DNA of 64,000 nucleotides from positions 33,688,040 to 33,752,039 of the forward strand of contig OZ024936.1 of assembly GCA_964017235.1 (NCBI GenBank), written 5' to 3'. Made by a program: the position numbers and the translations under genes. This document shows positions 1 to 12,400 of the stretch, piece after piece. Each line of letters starts with the position of its first letter. Position 1 is the stretch's first letter. The notes under the pieces are model-generated. The model did not search any database and had not been told where the DNA came from. It worked only from the letters and a program-made list of their open reading frames with translations. This DNA comes from Sabellastarte sp. h YS-2021 (lineage: Eukaryota > Annelida > Polychaeta > Sabellida > Sabellidae).

Positions 1-187
1 CATATCATGACGGGTATTTTTATGGGTAGAGGAAATCAGTACATACAGTTGGTCAAGGTTCTACACTGTAAACTGCCGACCAACGGCAAGCAACTACCAG
101 CTCTCCCACTTGAGGTCGGGCCGCGAATTGAACTCCGATCTCAGAGGTGGGAGGCGAGAGTGTTACCACTCTGCCACCGAGGCCTCA
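1..187 (-). mobile_element. tRNA-derived SINE (family 1), 3' part cut by window edge
   Basis: Read on the minus strand it begins GGCCTCGGTGGCAGAGTGG, which contains a good Pol III A box (TGGCAGAGTGG). About 40 bases later comes a B-box-like GAGTTCAATTC. The same sequence, including the non-tRNA body, recurs at 22204-22436, so this is a dispersed SINE and not a tRNA gene. A long reading frame through it on the plus strand has no coding support. Confidence 0.75.
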
Positions 188-1752
188 TGAAGGGAGGGGG
201 AGAGGGAATTGTATTTTTGCAAAGGGTGGGATCTAACCATAGCTTGATCCTCCTTAATGAATTGGTCTGGACCCAGATCTTCATCATGAAAATAATGATG
301 TACTGCTAAAAACATATAAAACCTACATATAATAATGTTATTACTATTGTTAGGTAAGTACTGTTACACTATAATAATTTATTATTAGATGACTGTCATA
401 TTATATTGAAAGTTGAATTGTCAAGTTGTGTTATCTTTCAACAATAAAATCATACATTTCTACAAAAATAAAGAACCTTTCACCAAATTATAATTTTTTT
501 TAAAAAAAAAAGTCATCCCAATCAAAATGTATAATATTGTGACATCACATAAGCAAAAGACTATGGCACCATGATGTCTTATAGTGACATAGTTATAAAG
601 GGTCTTGGAGGTGTTTGCTAGCTAATTTCTACTAAAACAAGTACTGGTTTTTGCATATATATTTTTAAAAATAGCTTGACTAATAAATTCTATCTATCAC
701 TTGAAGGCTAATTCCTATTCTCGTTTTTGTTTAGTTGAAATCCATGCAGTAATAAGGAAGATATCATAAGTTGAAAATTTCAAGTGAGTGTTAAATATTT
801 GTAAACAATACTTGATGAGAGCTATTAATGGTTTAGTTCTCTCATTAACAACCCACCACTACGCGAAGCTTAAATTGTACTGCTTTAACACATATATAAA
901 GTATCAGTAACATGCTAGTACTGCACACCTATCTAAATTAATGGCATTTGATCACTTGATCACTTGATCTCACAGATATGTAGTTGTGGGTTGGAGCCCA
1001 GCTCATGGCGACTGTAGAATACACTCGGTAATCTGTCTAATATGACCTCGGTTGATGATAGTGATGTAAAACCGCAGCCATGACCTTTACTTGCTGTGCG
1101 ACTATGGTTATAGCTTACATTATTGACACCCTTCTCTTTCAACATCACCAACTGTCGCCTTTAAAACAGCTTTTTATGATAAAACATTTTAAAATTGTAG
1201 ATCGGTTAAGGTTATTATTATATGTATCCATACTACTCTCTTTCCATTAAGATTTTAAATATACAAAGCGACAATAATTTGTAAGATAAAGTCATTCTTC
1301 AGGCCAATATGACCTGTGTTTCATTCTGGTTTCTGAGGTATGAAGAGACTTCAGAGTTTTTCTACCACTTACACAGGTGCCAGTCAGTCACAGGTTTAGC
1401 CTCCCAACTAGTGTCAGTACCCATTTGTACTCTGGGTGAAGAGGGATACATGTGTAAAGTAATAAACTTGTTCCAGAGTACAATGTCAATGACCAGGCCA
1501 AAGATCAAACCCAAGACCTTTCCCTCCAACACCACAACAACAAGGTAACAGATATCATAAATTGTACTCTGAGTATAATTACTTGGCAAGCTATACACAC
1601 ATGGACATGGCCTGAATGTATTTTACAATCTCCAGTCTGTACTGTGATATCATGGAAATGACTTTTTGAAAAAAAGGAATTTTAGAACATTAACTCATTC
1701 AACATGAACCAGAGAATGTTTGGTTCACTTAGTGAAGGATAATCTCTTTAAT
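188..1752. other. non-coding AT-rich stretch
   Basis: No gene seen. Two weak tRNA-like fragments may be SINE remnants: GGGTTGGAGCCCAG near 990 (plus) and a segment around 1480-1540. Neither has both Pol III boxes in good form. Confidence 0.4.
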
Positions 1753-1915
1753 GTAAGTTCAAGGTCAAAGTTTGGGTTTTGCATCCCTGACAACGTTTAC
1801 AGTCATACAAGGACAGGCTGTCAGTACATCCCACATGTTAGCTGGGTTTGAACCCACGACCACAGAGGTCAGAGTCAAGTGGTTAAACGGCAGACTTGTT
1901 AACCAGTCACTTGTT
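1753..1915 (-). mobile_element. tRNA-derived SINE (family 2), diverged copy
   Basis: On the minus strand it has a good B box, GTGGGTTCAAACCCA, followed by the tail found in the 23.6 kb copy: AAAACCCAAACTTTG then GACCTTGAACTT. The A-box end is degenerate. Homology with 23606-23770 and 29283-29412 defines a three-copy family in this window. Confidence 0.7.
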
Positions 1916-2461
1916 AAAGTAGACCTTATCAAAAAGAGGAAAAAAGTTACGGAACTTATGAACACACATTACACAGATAAGCCTCACACTACCTTAAAGA
2001 TGACAAGTTTGAAAAGCATAAGAAAAAAGTACAATACACCCTACATAACTAGAACCATCCATAGGATCTAGTTGTAATTATCTCTGGCTTCCAGTCCTCT
2101 TGCCACACAATTACTGCATTTTCTAATGTTGGGATATCAAATCAGGCTCCACCTGAACGTTAATTCCACTTATATCCATTTCCACCTGTACCGAATCTAC
2201 ATTGTACTAAAATTACTCATACTGTAAAATATACCGTAATGCAAGTATATGTGTCGGTGCACAGAAAGAAGTTGAAATATATGACAGTAAGTAAACAAAC
2301 TTAAACTAAGGCAAAAACATACTAGGTCATTTTAAGTTTGTTTAGTATTCCTCTTAAGATGTCTTCTTAAAATGGAACAAATAAAAATCACTTGTGCTGT
2401 CCTATTTTCACGGGCAAAAAGAGTACTTAATATAGTCTCAAAACATAGTTCCTCCTAAACC
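1916..2461. other. probable 3' flank / distal 3'UTR of the minus-strand gene
   Basis: No repeat or reading frame recognised. It lies downstream of the proposed stop codon and polyadenylation signal of the minus-strand gene. Confidence 0.3.
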
Positions 2462-2467
2462 TTTATT
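2462..2467 (-). promoter_or_regulatory. polyadenylation signal AATAAA
   Basis: TTTATT on the plus strand reads AATAAA on the minus strand, 135 bases beyond the proposed stop codon at 2602-2604. Further AATAAA-like hexamers lie nearby. In AT-rich DNA the hexamer is common, so the call leans on the terminal exon being real. Confidence 0.4.
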
Positions 2468-2601
2468 CAGGACAAATAAAGTTTGAAATAAAATATCTGT
2501 AAGTTTACCTTCAATCGATTCTATTGCAAATTTCTCCATTTTTCAGATTAAGAAATCATAAAATTTCAAGATCATGACTATGGTGTGACGTGATAAACAA
2601 A

Positions 2602-2681
2602 TTACAAGTTGATGGCCACTTCTCCAGCCCAATATTCAATGTTTACCAAGACATTTGCTGATCTCCTCACACAGATCCCCT
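2602..2681 (-). CDS. probable terminal coding exon of the minus-strand gene
   Basis: On the minus strand a strong pyrimidine tract ending CTTTTCACACAG is followed by an 80-base open segment ending in TAA. The exon enters in phase 1 (two bases complete the split codon), which is the phase required by the donor at 8947. Joined there, the split codon is GAG (Glu), followed by GICVRRSANVLVNIEYWAGE and a short AINL tail before the stop. The residues are mixed and not low-complexity. A GTAAAC inside the segment could be an alternative donor, in which case the gene would continue further. An AATAAA signal lies 135 bases beyond the stop. Acceptor quality, phase match and signal agree, but each alone is weak; transcript evidence would decide. 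The 6.3 kb intron upstream contains the 44 bp minisatellite and the first MITE. Confidence 0.5.
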
Positions 2682-3066
2682 CTGTGTGAAAAGAAATGAA
2701 AAACAACAAACTTCTGAAGATGGCTGTTTTGTTTTTAACCAGTGACAACAACTTCAGAACTTGATAGCTGTATGAAAGGCAAGGTGTCATGGGTCAAGCA
2801 GGCTTGTGATGAGTACCAACTATCACCCAGCAGAGAAACAAGAGAAAAACATGGTAATATTAAAACCTCTGCCTACACAGTATTGGGTCAATGAATGAAC
2901 AGTGACGATTTGACAAGATACAATCAAATCATACAGTTGGAACTTGTATAATATAGCTAGGCTGTGTGTACCAATCGATCACATGATATAATACAAACCA
3001 TTACAAAACTACCATTTTGAAGAATTCTCCAACTTTTATTGGATAGGTATCACCAGCATATGAAAA

Positions 3067-3695
3067 TTACTCTTACATGAGCAGACATATCACACTATAT
3101 TAAGTCAGTTTGGTGTCTACATGAGCCAACATATCGGGCTGTATTGGGTCAGTTTGGTGTCTACATGAGCCAACATATCGGGCTGTATTGGGTCAGTTTG
3201 GTGTCTACATGAGCCAACACATCAGGCTATATTGGGGCAGTTTGGTGTGTACATGGGCCAACATATTGAGATTGAATTTGGTTGGTTTGCTGTGTACATG
3301 AGCCAACATATCTGGCTATATTGGGTCAGTCTGATGTGTACATGAGCCAACATATCGGGCTGTATTGGGTCGGTTTGCTGTGTACATGAGCTAACATGTC
3401 AGGCTGTTTTGGGTCAGTTTGGCGTGTACATGAGCCAACATATCGGGCTGTATTGGGTCGGTTTGCTGTGTACATGAGCTAACATATCAGGCTGTTTTGG
3501 ATCAGTTTGGTGTGTACATGAGCCAACATATCGGGCTGTATTGGGTCGGTTTGCTGTGTACATGAGCTAACATATCAGGCTGTTTTGGATCAGTTTGGTG
3601 TGTACATGAGCCAACATATCGGGCCGTATTGGGTCGGTTTTCTGTGTACATGAGCTGACATGTCAGACTGGGGTGGATTGGTTCGGTGTGTAACA
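3067..3695. repeat. 44 bp minisatellite, about 14 units
   Basis: Units carry TACATGAGCCAACATATC and GGCTGTATTGGGTC at 44-base spacing. The left half is a simple series. In the right half, two variants alternate (CATATCGGGCTG.ATTGGGTCGG and CATATCAGGCTG.TTTGGATCAG), giving an 88-base higher-order unit. A reading frame on the minus strand through it is an artefact of the unit length. Confidence 0.9.
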
Positions 3696-5020
3696 ATCAC
3701 ACCATTAATATAAGAGCAAGTGGTTATGGGAAAAAACATTAAATTCATATTCAAAAGCAGGTACACAGTAAAATTGGCTTAAACTATATCTATTTACATT
3801 GCTATATTGAAACACAATCATTTAACAACAGTTAACATTGTCAAGTTCTTCAGTTAATATATTTAAAATGCAAGACCATCTGCATCCAATACTGGCTCTT
3901 TAGTGTTGACGTCATGTAACTAACTAGGTTGATGATGCTTTAAACACAATGTATAAAGGGACTTCAGGGTTCAATTCCAACTTATACTAACATGTGGGAA
4001 ATTATTTAATATTATTTATTTTATTAAAATGACAAAGTATACTGCAATTGGTGCTACATAATATAAAATATTAATGACACACAACCCTAAAGACTTATTA
4101 GTCATCATGAAACTAGTGGTAAGACAGCTTTTTTGGAGGATTTTTTTAAAAAACTAATTGAAGAAAGTTTTTTTCTTAGCATAACACCACAGTTTATATA
4201 AAGACTATTTCTACATTTCCAGAGATCATACACCAAAGTTAGTAATAGCTCTATATTTTCATGACACACAATACTCTGAAACTCTTCCAGAATACCTTCA
4301 CACTTTTGTTAATATTATATTAAGTATATGATAGTACCTCCAAATATTTGTTTAAATTGGACAAACACACAAGAAATGGATTCCATCTACATAACCCACA
4401 TACTCTTTCATTAAGTTTTTTCTAATAAAAACTTCCTGCTTCAATTTCAAGTGTAAGTATACCAATTTGTAACTGGCAAAACGCAGATCTCTTATGTTTT
4501 GGAAGGTAGAGAGTAGCACAAGCTTTGGTCATTAATTTCATTGTTAAATAACGAACAATACTGACCTGTCACGGTATGAAATTTTGTGCAGTTGTACGTA
4601 TAAAAAATAATTTGATGTAAATAACTTAAAGTCATGTCATATATAATGGGCAGTTTTCTATTTGAGGAAATTATGCATACCATTTAATGATTTCTGTAAT
4701 AGAAAATCACTGACCATTGGCTTAAGTATCTTGTCATTTTCATCACTTCGTGTATCCCTAACATTGGTTACCGTTGCACAAATAAAAGAACCAAATTGGT
4801 CATAGTTTTGTTTTTGATTCTAATACATATATATATGAACAGAATGTAGCCAATAAGACACTCAACCATTATCTGCTACTTGGAAGTTGTCACACCTGAA
4901 CCTCAAAATGCACTTGTTTTGATGACCATAAGATTGATTGATTTTTGTTTTATTCTGATTTATTTGTATTCTAAGAATAAGACACTGTTCTTTTAACAAG
5001 ATATAACAAGGAAGAAGTCC
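3696..5020. other. non-coding intronic stretch
   Basis: AT-rich sequence with no gene, RNA or repeat structure I can support. It lies in the proposed intron between 2681 and 8947. Confidence 0.4.
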
Positions 5021-5094
5021 ATTCATTGAATAAAACTTATGCCGTACATTAAGATATATTCATTGAATAAAACTTATGCCGTACATTAAGATAT
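5021..5094. repeat. perfect 37 bp tandem duplication
   Basis: The 37 bases at 5021-5057 (beginning ATTCATTGAATAAAAC) are repeated exactly at 5058-5094. No mismatch is visible, which suggests a recent slippage event. Confidence 0.9.
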
Positions 5095-5120
5095 ACAACA
5101 AAAGGTTTGCTGTAACTAGA

Positions 5121-6225
5121 AATGTCATGCATAGAATATTACCATAAGTAGTGTCACCTAGTCTTGAGTCTCGCTCCATAATTAAATAATACATAAAGAT
5201 TTTTTAATAACAGTCATAGAAAATGTTAGCATAAAGATATTTGCATTTTGGAGAGTTAGAATGAATGTATTTAGTAAAGTTCAATATTTGAATATTACAA
5301 AGTAGGATTACAGAGGATTCTACAAAGATGTTGTGAACCAAATGAAGTGTTGTTGATTTTGTATGATGTGCAGGACATTTTTAAAACTAGTAGTCAAATG
5401 GTGCAAGTGTTCACTGACCAATAATACAATGACCGAATCACAACTAATGACAGTTTATACAATTAACGTAACTTTGGTTTGTAAAAATATACAAATGAGT
5501 ACAAAAACTGATTAGAGTAAGAAATCTAAAATTCGCCAGGAATCTAAAATTCGCCACCTCTAAAACCTTAGTTAATTTTATGAAGAAAATGATGTTTTTG
5601 TCTAAAAATTGGTATATTTCAGTTCAAAAAGCCATAATTTACTATACTTTCAACAAATCTCACCATAATTCATTTATTTTGTTAGTATTTTCACATGTGG
5701 CGAATTTCAGATATGTGGCGAATTTTAGATTTCTTACTCTATGTCAACAGATCACGGAGTCCCACCCTGTAATGAACTACAAAATGTCATGCATAAAATA
5801 TTTTCATAAGTAGAAATCGTTTAACTAGTCTTGAGTCTTGCTACATGATTAAAGAACAAATAGAGGTTTTTAAGTAATAGTCATACAAAATGTTAGAATA
5901 AAACATCTGCATTTTAGTGAGTGAAAATGAGTTTATTTAGTAAAATCCAATTTCAGACATTAGAAGGTCAGATTGTAGAAGTTTCTACAAAGGTGTCATG
6001 AAGCAAATGGACCGTTGTTGATTTCGATTTTGCATGGTGTGTGAAACATTTCTAAAAATAGTAGTCAAATGGTGCAAGTGTTGAGTGACCAATAATACAA
6101 TGACCGAATCTCAACTAATGAGGGTTTACACAATTACTGTAACTTTGGTTTGTAAAAATATACACACGAGTACAATTATTATAACTGATTATGTCAACAG
6201 AATGAAGTCCCACCCTTTAATGTAT
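5121..6225. repeat. 0.45 kb tandem duplication, first copy interrupted by a MITE
   Basis: Copy A (5121-5780) and copy B (5783-6225) share the same order of motifs: AATGTCATGCAT, CTAGTCTTGAGTCT, TAGTCAAATGGTGCAAGTGT, CCAATAATACAATGACCGAA and TGTCAACAG. They have diverged by substitutions and small indels. Copy A alone contains the 225 bp MITE at 5515-5739. Confidence 0.85.
5515..5739. mobile_element. 225 bp MITE with TA target site (copy 1)
   Basis: Ends are inverted: GAGTAAGAAATCTAAAATTC at the left and its complement at the right. The AATCTAAAATTCGCCA block is doubled within the left arm, with a matching doubled GTGGCGAATTT..AGAT at the right. TA flanks both ends (5513-5514 and 5740-5741). 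The empty site in the neighbouring duplicate (ACTGATTATGTCAACAG, 6184-6200) has a single TA. A TA duplication is typical of Tc1/mariner-mobilised elements. A short reading frame at 5580-5813 running through it is fortuitous. Confidence 0.9.
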
Positions 6226-7119
6226 TTCTTGATGCTTTGGCAACTAATTGCATGTCAGCAAGTATGACAAATACACATTAATTAGCAGCATTGATTATCA
6301 AAACTGTGGTTGTACAGGTCTGTAATTATCAAGCATACTCAAAGTGATTTCTTTATAATATCCAATTGATATTTAATGTGTTTGTATAACCTCAGTCTCT
6401 GATTATTAGTTCATGTTGACAATATCATTAGCCAACATAGAAATAAATCTATGTGATATGTATAATATTTGATTGATTGTCAATGGTTTTGCATAATTGT
6501 ACTCCCTCGATCATTACTATATTATGTAAATAAATATAATTTTGTACCTTGGTAACCAAAAAACCCAGAGAGACAGACTGGCTGTTACAAAAAAGTTTCT
6601 AGAGTGGCCTACTGTTTTAACAATAAAAATATTACACATTTCATATGTCACCCTTTTTGAGAAACTGTTCCAAGAGAGTAATACCTATTTTTACTGTCCT
6701 TGCCATACTAAACATTCTTTAACAAAGACACTAAATAAAATTAATTAAAAATATTATATTTATTATCAGTCACAACGAAAATCTTTGGGGCTTTATAGCT
6801 TCAACATTTCAAATGAAACATTTTGAAAATAAATAAAATCATAATCTGTGACACTTCTGAAGGCCAGGGTCCGCAGATTATGAAACGCCTTCTGTGTGGG
6901 GGTGGGGGCATGTGTTTGTGCATGCATGCATGCATCGGTTCATTACATTTATTCAGAAACCTTTGTATCTCATTCATTCATTTATATCTTCATCAAAATT
7001 GCAGAGAAAGTTAATGACTATGAAAACATGTCTGTGAAAATATTTGGTCACATTGTTCAAAAAGCATTAACATGTTCTAAAACTTAAAATATTAAAGCTA
7101 GCTTCATCAAATTTACGCA
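6226..7119. other. non-coding intronic stretch
   Basis: No gene. Contains a short (CATG)n-like run near 6919 and a G-rich run near 6898. Nothing else supported. Confidence 0.4.
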
Positions 7120-8110
7120 AAATGTAGCTGGCTATGAAAGCTTGCTATAAATAATTTTGGCCTTCTTTTGAAAACAAAATGGCCACCATATCACATCTTT
7201 AAGGGTCAAGTAGGTTTCATCATATTAAAAAGGCCTAATGTCTCCCTTATCAATTTGGTCCTAGGGGTTTGGAATATATAAAAACAACAAACAGGAAATG
7301 GTCTATGAATCTTCTCAACATGTCTCATTTAACCTTTGACCCTTGCTTCATGGTCAAGAGGGTCATCATGCTGAAAAGGTCTTATATCTCCCTTATTATT
7401 GGTCCATTGGTTTGGACAGATGAAAACAATCCATCAAAAGTCATGGCCTGAGACTCTTTTGCAAGTGTCAAATTATTCCCCTTATCATTGGTCTCAAGGG
7501 TTGTAAATGTGAAAAGACCTATAGGATGTTATGCACTGCTAATCTTTTACAAGTGTTGAATTTGACCTTTGAACCTAGCTTCTTCAAGGTGAAGTGGAGT
7601 CATCATTCCAAAACAGCCTTATATTTCCCTTATTATTGGTTCTAGGGCTTCGAAATGTGAAAACAACTTGTAGGAAATCATGGCCCTCAAATATTTTACA
7701 AGGTCAAGTGGGGTCATCATACTACAAAGACCTAATATCTCTTATATCTCATTTATTTATAAAGATATCTTCATCAAATTTGTTTATGGCTATAATAACA
7801 TGTCTGTACAAAATTTCAGCCTTATTTTTGAAAAAAAAAATAGCCATCATAGGCAATTGTTTAAAAAATATTAAGACGTTCTAAAATGTAAAATATTACA
7901 ACTAGCTTTATTAGAATTGCACAAAATGTATATAGCTAGGAAAGATTGCCTGACAGTAATTTGGCCTTGTTTTGAAAACAAATTGGCCACCATATCAAAT
8001 GTTTAATGGCCAATAGGGATCAATTATTTTAAAAGGGCCTTGTATCTGCTTTTTTATTGGTCCTAGGGCTTGGAACTCTTTCAAGGTCACACTACCATTT
8101 TTACTGAATA
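7120..8110 (+). mobile_element. diverged relic of repeat family 3
   Basis: Repeated blocks such as TTTTGAAAACAAAATGGCCA, TCTCCCTTATTATTGGT and GGTCCTAGGGGTTTGGAA match the family 3 repeats at 24.6-25.9 kb. The module around 7150-7290 recurs near 7940-8070. Unit boundaries are eroded and no terminal hairpin is visible. Confidence 0.6.
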
Positions 8111-8946
8111 CTCGGCTAAAGATAACCACCATTGTTTTACAGCAAACAAGACACAAATCTGTTGTTTGTCTGTGTCAGTCCTTATTTTATATATTCTCAG
8201 CTCCGTTATATTCTAGTTTATAATAATATTCAAGTAGTTTCATGTTTGATATCTTTCTAATTTTGACACAATATAATGATTTCCACATTACACACATTAG
8301 TAAGCAAGAACAATAAATTAGGCCTTGTAGGCTGCAGGCCTTGGGACATCCTCCAGAGACATGCACAAAGGTCAGTTTTCATTATTTAACCGCAAGGGTC
8401 TATATTGGCCTTTTTCGACCAAGCCTTATGGTGTTTAGCATCGCATCGGCGGAGTCACATTTTGCAAAATTGCCACTGGTGGCCATGTTTTTTAACAACT
8501 TTGTCCAAATTCAATAGGATTCCTCTGGTAAGTAATATCAATGACTGTACAAAGTTTCAAGACAATCAATGAAAGCAGTCTGGACTTAGGGCACACACAA
8601 ACTTTAAAAACGGATGATGGCCATCTTGGAAACAAAATATATTGGAAAAGTATAGTGCAGGGGGAAAAAAGGAGAAAAAAATTCCTAAAAAGTTCTACAA
8701 ATAAGTAAAACATTTACAAATACTAAAGTACCTAGAACTTATAAGTTTTCCAAGGACTGTTCTGCATCTCAAAACTTTAAAATATATATTTTTATAGAAA
8801 ACTTTGCACCCTCAGTGACATTAATACTATGACGATGTTAATTTAAAACCACCAATCTATGCCTTCCTTTCTATTTTCAATACGCATATTATGACAGCAG
8901 TTAATGAAATATTGTATATTTTATGAGGGATGGACCGATGACTTAC
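8111..8946. other. intronic stretch with possible repeat remnant
   Basis: 8420-8660 contains GCATCGCATCGGCGGAG and GATGGCCATCTTGGAAAC, reminiscent of the hairpin-ended families, but too diverged to assign. No gene. Confidence 0.35.
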
Positions 8947-9408
8947 CATCTTGTATGGAATTCCAGAGAGGTTCCACATATCTGGGGTTAGTGCGTATAT
9001 GTTTCGGTGTCTCTAGCAAGATCCGCTGCCAGTTTTCCTCATGTTCATCATCACCCAAATCCTGGGGCCAGTATGGGCCATAGGGCCAATATTGTATATC
9101 AGGAGGTGGTGCTCTATGCTTGAATATATAGGTCTCCAATTCTTTAGTGTAGCTCACAAATGTCCTGATAAGTGTATCTGATCGACTCAAATTTGGCTGG
9201 ACATTAGGCATAGCAGGTAAACTCTGCGACAGCCCAGGTTTGTTAGTTCCATGAGGTTGCGAGATTGATCTCAGGGTATGTCTTGGTGATGTCATCAATT
9301 TGGGCTGTGATGTCATCAAATGTCGAGGTGAGTGGACCATACTGTGTGGGGCGGGAAGCATGTGGTAAGGTGAGGACAAAAACTTAGCCTGAGAGGTTGT
9401 CATTCTTT
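8947..9408 (-). CDS. coding exon of unrecognised minus-strand gene (462 bp)
   Basis: On the minus strand the acceptor is GATTTACAG and the donor is ATACAAGATG|GTAAGT, a strong consensus. Entry and exit are both phase 1, so the exon joins in frame to 42832-42180 upstream (split codon GAA) and 2681-2602 downstream. The 154 encoded residues start with a Ser/Pro/His-rich, probably disordered segment with repeated LMTSPRHT/LMTSQPK-like phrases. Then comes a compact region: IRTFVSYTKELETYIF, then PPPDIQYWPYGPYWPQD, then NWQRILLETPKHIRTNPRYV. The GPYWP motif resembles GPFWP in the exon at 54 kb, which supports one gene. The Met at 9401-9403 could in principle be a start, since the frame is open upstream of the acceptor, but the phase match favours an internal exon. 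Family not recognised. Confidence 0.75.
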
Positions 9409-12400
9409 CTGTAAATCGGTCTTCTTCTTGATAGTTTTTTCCCTGCTATGAATTTCATTTCTTTTCTATAGTCTTAACAAAATTTTTACATTACTACAAG
9501 AGTGTTGCTGCGAGGTCAAGTTTCCATTCTTTCCACAAGGATCAGAGAATAAGAAAGATTCATCCTCTTGAAGCAGATGTTTTTGTATATACTTCAGTTA
9601 CTCTGATATTTCAACAATATAAACATAATTTCTTTCACCGCAAATTTCAGAAAATAAATGTAAAATGGAAGATATTATTCCACAGGAATATCCAATATGA
9701 CAATATTATTATCCAGACTAATACCACTTTCCCGCCTTCAAGATGTTTTGCACAATTAATATTTCACCATGCCAAAAGGTACAACAACAGACTTTCAATA
9801 CCTAGTTTCTGAAAATACTGTGACAAATGTCACTCTTTCAGAATCAATTCAAACGTTATAAAAAATCAGTAGCGTGTAAAGTATCACTAATATGAAACTT
9901 TAAACTTCCATTTAATGATAGTTTGAATCAAGTACTGCAAACTTTGTTAGTTTTTCTGTAAAAAAGAAACAACAAAATGTGTAATTTGCAATGATCACTG
10001 TATATATAATACAGGCTAATCCACATTATTCACTGGCATTATTGGTTTGACATTAGTTTATATGCTGTTCTTATCATTAAAACAACAAACTCTTTGTCCA
10101 GTCTCTATTTGCACCACTGAAAAACTTGACGAAATAGCTACCGTTTACCTTTCTATTACAGAATCATATCCACTTAATTATCTTTATACAAACTCTTGTA
10201 ATAACTGTATCAAAAGTTAGCACTTTCACATGGTTATCACACAAACTTCTCCAAACTTAAGATTTTCATATTGTGAGTACTTCTGAGAGAGAAATGTTTT
10301 ATGTTATCAAGATCCAGTTGATTATTTCACTCAATCCATTACCAAAATGATTACATGTTCAACCAAATGATGTTTTAAAAAAATTATAAAAAATCCTCTC
10401 AAATTTCTTTTTCATTTTGCTGATTACATTATAACTTCAATCCCAATTTTAGATTGTAAAGAAATGACCTTGTCATAATGGAATATGCCATTTCAATTAT
10501 GGTAGCTCCAAGCCAAAATCTGCAATGGATAGCTTTAGTTCAAGTCCATTAATCCAGCCATCCCTTCTTTTACATCAATGCAGAAATATGACTGACAATG
10601 TTCTAGCACTTAACAGAGATTGTCACACGAAAACCCTGCAGAGAAAATTCACAGTCTGACAAAAAACTCTGGACCAGACAAACAACTCAATAATGATTAT
10701 AATCAATAGTGTGGAAAACCATAAAAGCAAAAATGCTTGCAGTATTTTATTGTCTGAAGTACAAATACATGTGTTCTCCAAAATGCAGATATAAAAGCGT
10801 CCAACCCAGTTAGTAAGTCAATATTAATTACACTCTACACAGATTACATAAAGCATGAAAAACAGAATTGCTCTCACGCCTGTTAAAATTCTGTCCTCCC
10901 CACATTCTCACTGGGGGAGATTTCTTTTGTGAAGGCATTGAGTGGCACACTCTTACTTTTCTCACACTAATCAACTTGTAAGTTTATGATCAAATCAATC
11001 CATGTGCAAACACCACATAAAATACCCATTCTGAACCGTATAGGCTTCTATATAATGCTCACTAATCCCTTACCCAATACACATGACCACATAATTGCCT
11101 GCTTTTCTTTGAGGGCCCAAAGGTGATGCTTTCTTCTGGATTTGTTGTATTTCACAGCCCTGCAGGTTCTGTAACTGGGTACTTCTGTTTAAAGCCTATG
11201 ACTTAACTGTATTCAAATGTAATCTGAATATTATACAGCTTAATCTACTTTCAAGCAGATTGCCAGGTTAAAAACTATGATCACTGTTTCCGAGTCACAC
11301 AGCCATTTGTTCAAGCATGCTATTGACCATCATTAGTAAACACATGTATATAAATAACAAATAGTGAAAGTATTCTTCTGTCGGGTTACATGTCATAAGT
11401 GACCTACTTTGAAGTAGGTCGCATCGGTAAGGTAAAAACAAAACTAACCAAATTTAAATTTATTTCCTAATTTATTCCTCTATTTAAAGCATTAATTCTT
11501 ACAATATAAATGGGTTTATATACAATACCCACATAAATTAATTTTTGGTAATTTCCTGGTTTCTCTGTCACAGATGTGGTTTGTTTTCATTTGAGAAGGA
11601 AAGGTCCCAGATTTGCCGGACGGAAGAATCAAGGGTAATGTGAATCAGTCAAAACACTTGCTTTGATGATAAATGGACACACTGTGTACATGTGCGCGGA
11701 ACCACATTTTGATAATACTAGTGGATTTTTGATTGATTTTTGATCAGTTTTAACATTATACTTTCAACACATTGCACAGGTTTAAAACAGTGCTTACCCC
11801 AAATCATTGAATCAATCAAAAACTCACCAGTACTTCCCCTAATTTATGTGTTTTTGCACACAAACATAGCCTAGTGGAACACAAAATTCAAAGACTCATC
11901 TTTGAAATGGTTTTTGCTTCTGGCTCAGGCCTGCATTTCTGCATTATTGGAAATTTTCACTCTGCACTCATTTTATCTATTTTAGCTGATAACCCTAGAT
12001 AATGAAAATTATTTCCTACTGAAATGTAATATATATTTTTATCTCTTCAGTAGAAACTGACCATTAGTGAAAATTACTTTAAACAAATTTCATAAAAGTT
12101 GAAAATTAGTGAACATTTATTGTAGCTAAATATTTCACTTATACAGTATTTTTAAACATCATTACCCAGAGATGTGTACTCAAAACATTTTTTATCTATT
12201 AACTATAAATAAACAAAAATTCTTGAAATTTTTCTATTTGTATGTAAAGAGCTGTTCAAAAGCTTTAAAACTGTTCTTTTTTTCATTTTGAGAGTCTGTG
12301 CACTTGTTCTGCAAATTCTCCTTCTTAAATTTTTCTAGAGTAGGTACTTCTGTTGAAAGCTGTTCTTTCATTTTTAGAGGAGGCACTTGTCTTGGAAACT

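Noticed and set aside
7-309. 100-residue plus-strand frame at the window start.
   Set aside because: Runs antisense through the SINE at 1-187.
3502-3696. Minus-strand frame with repeated YVGSCTHQ-like phrases.
   Set aside because: Translation of the 44 bp minisatellite.
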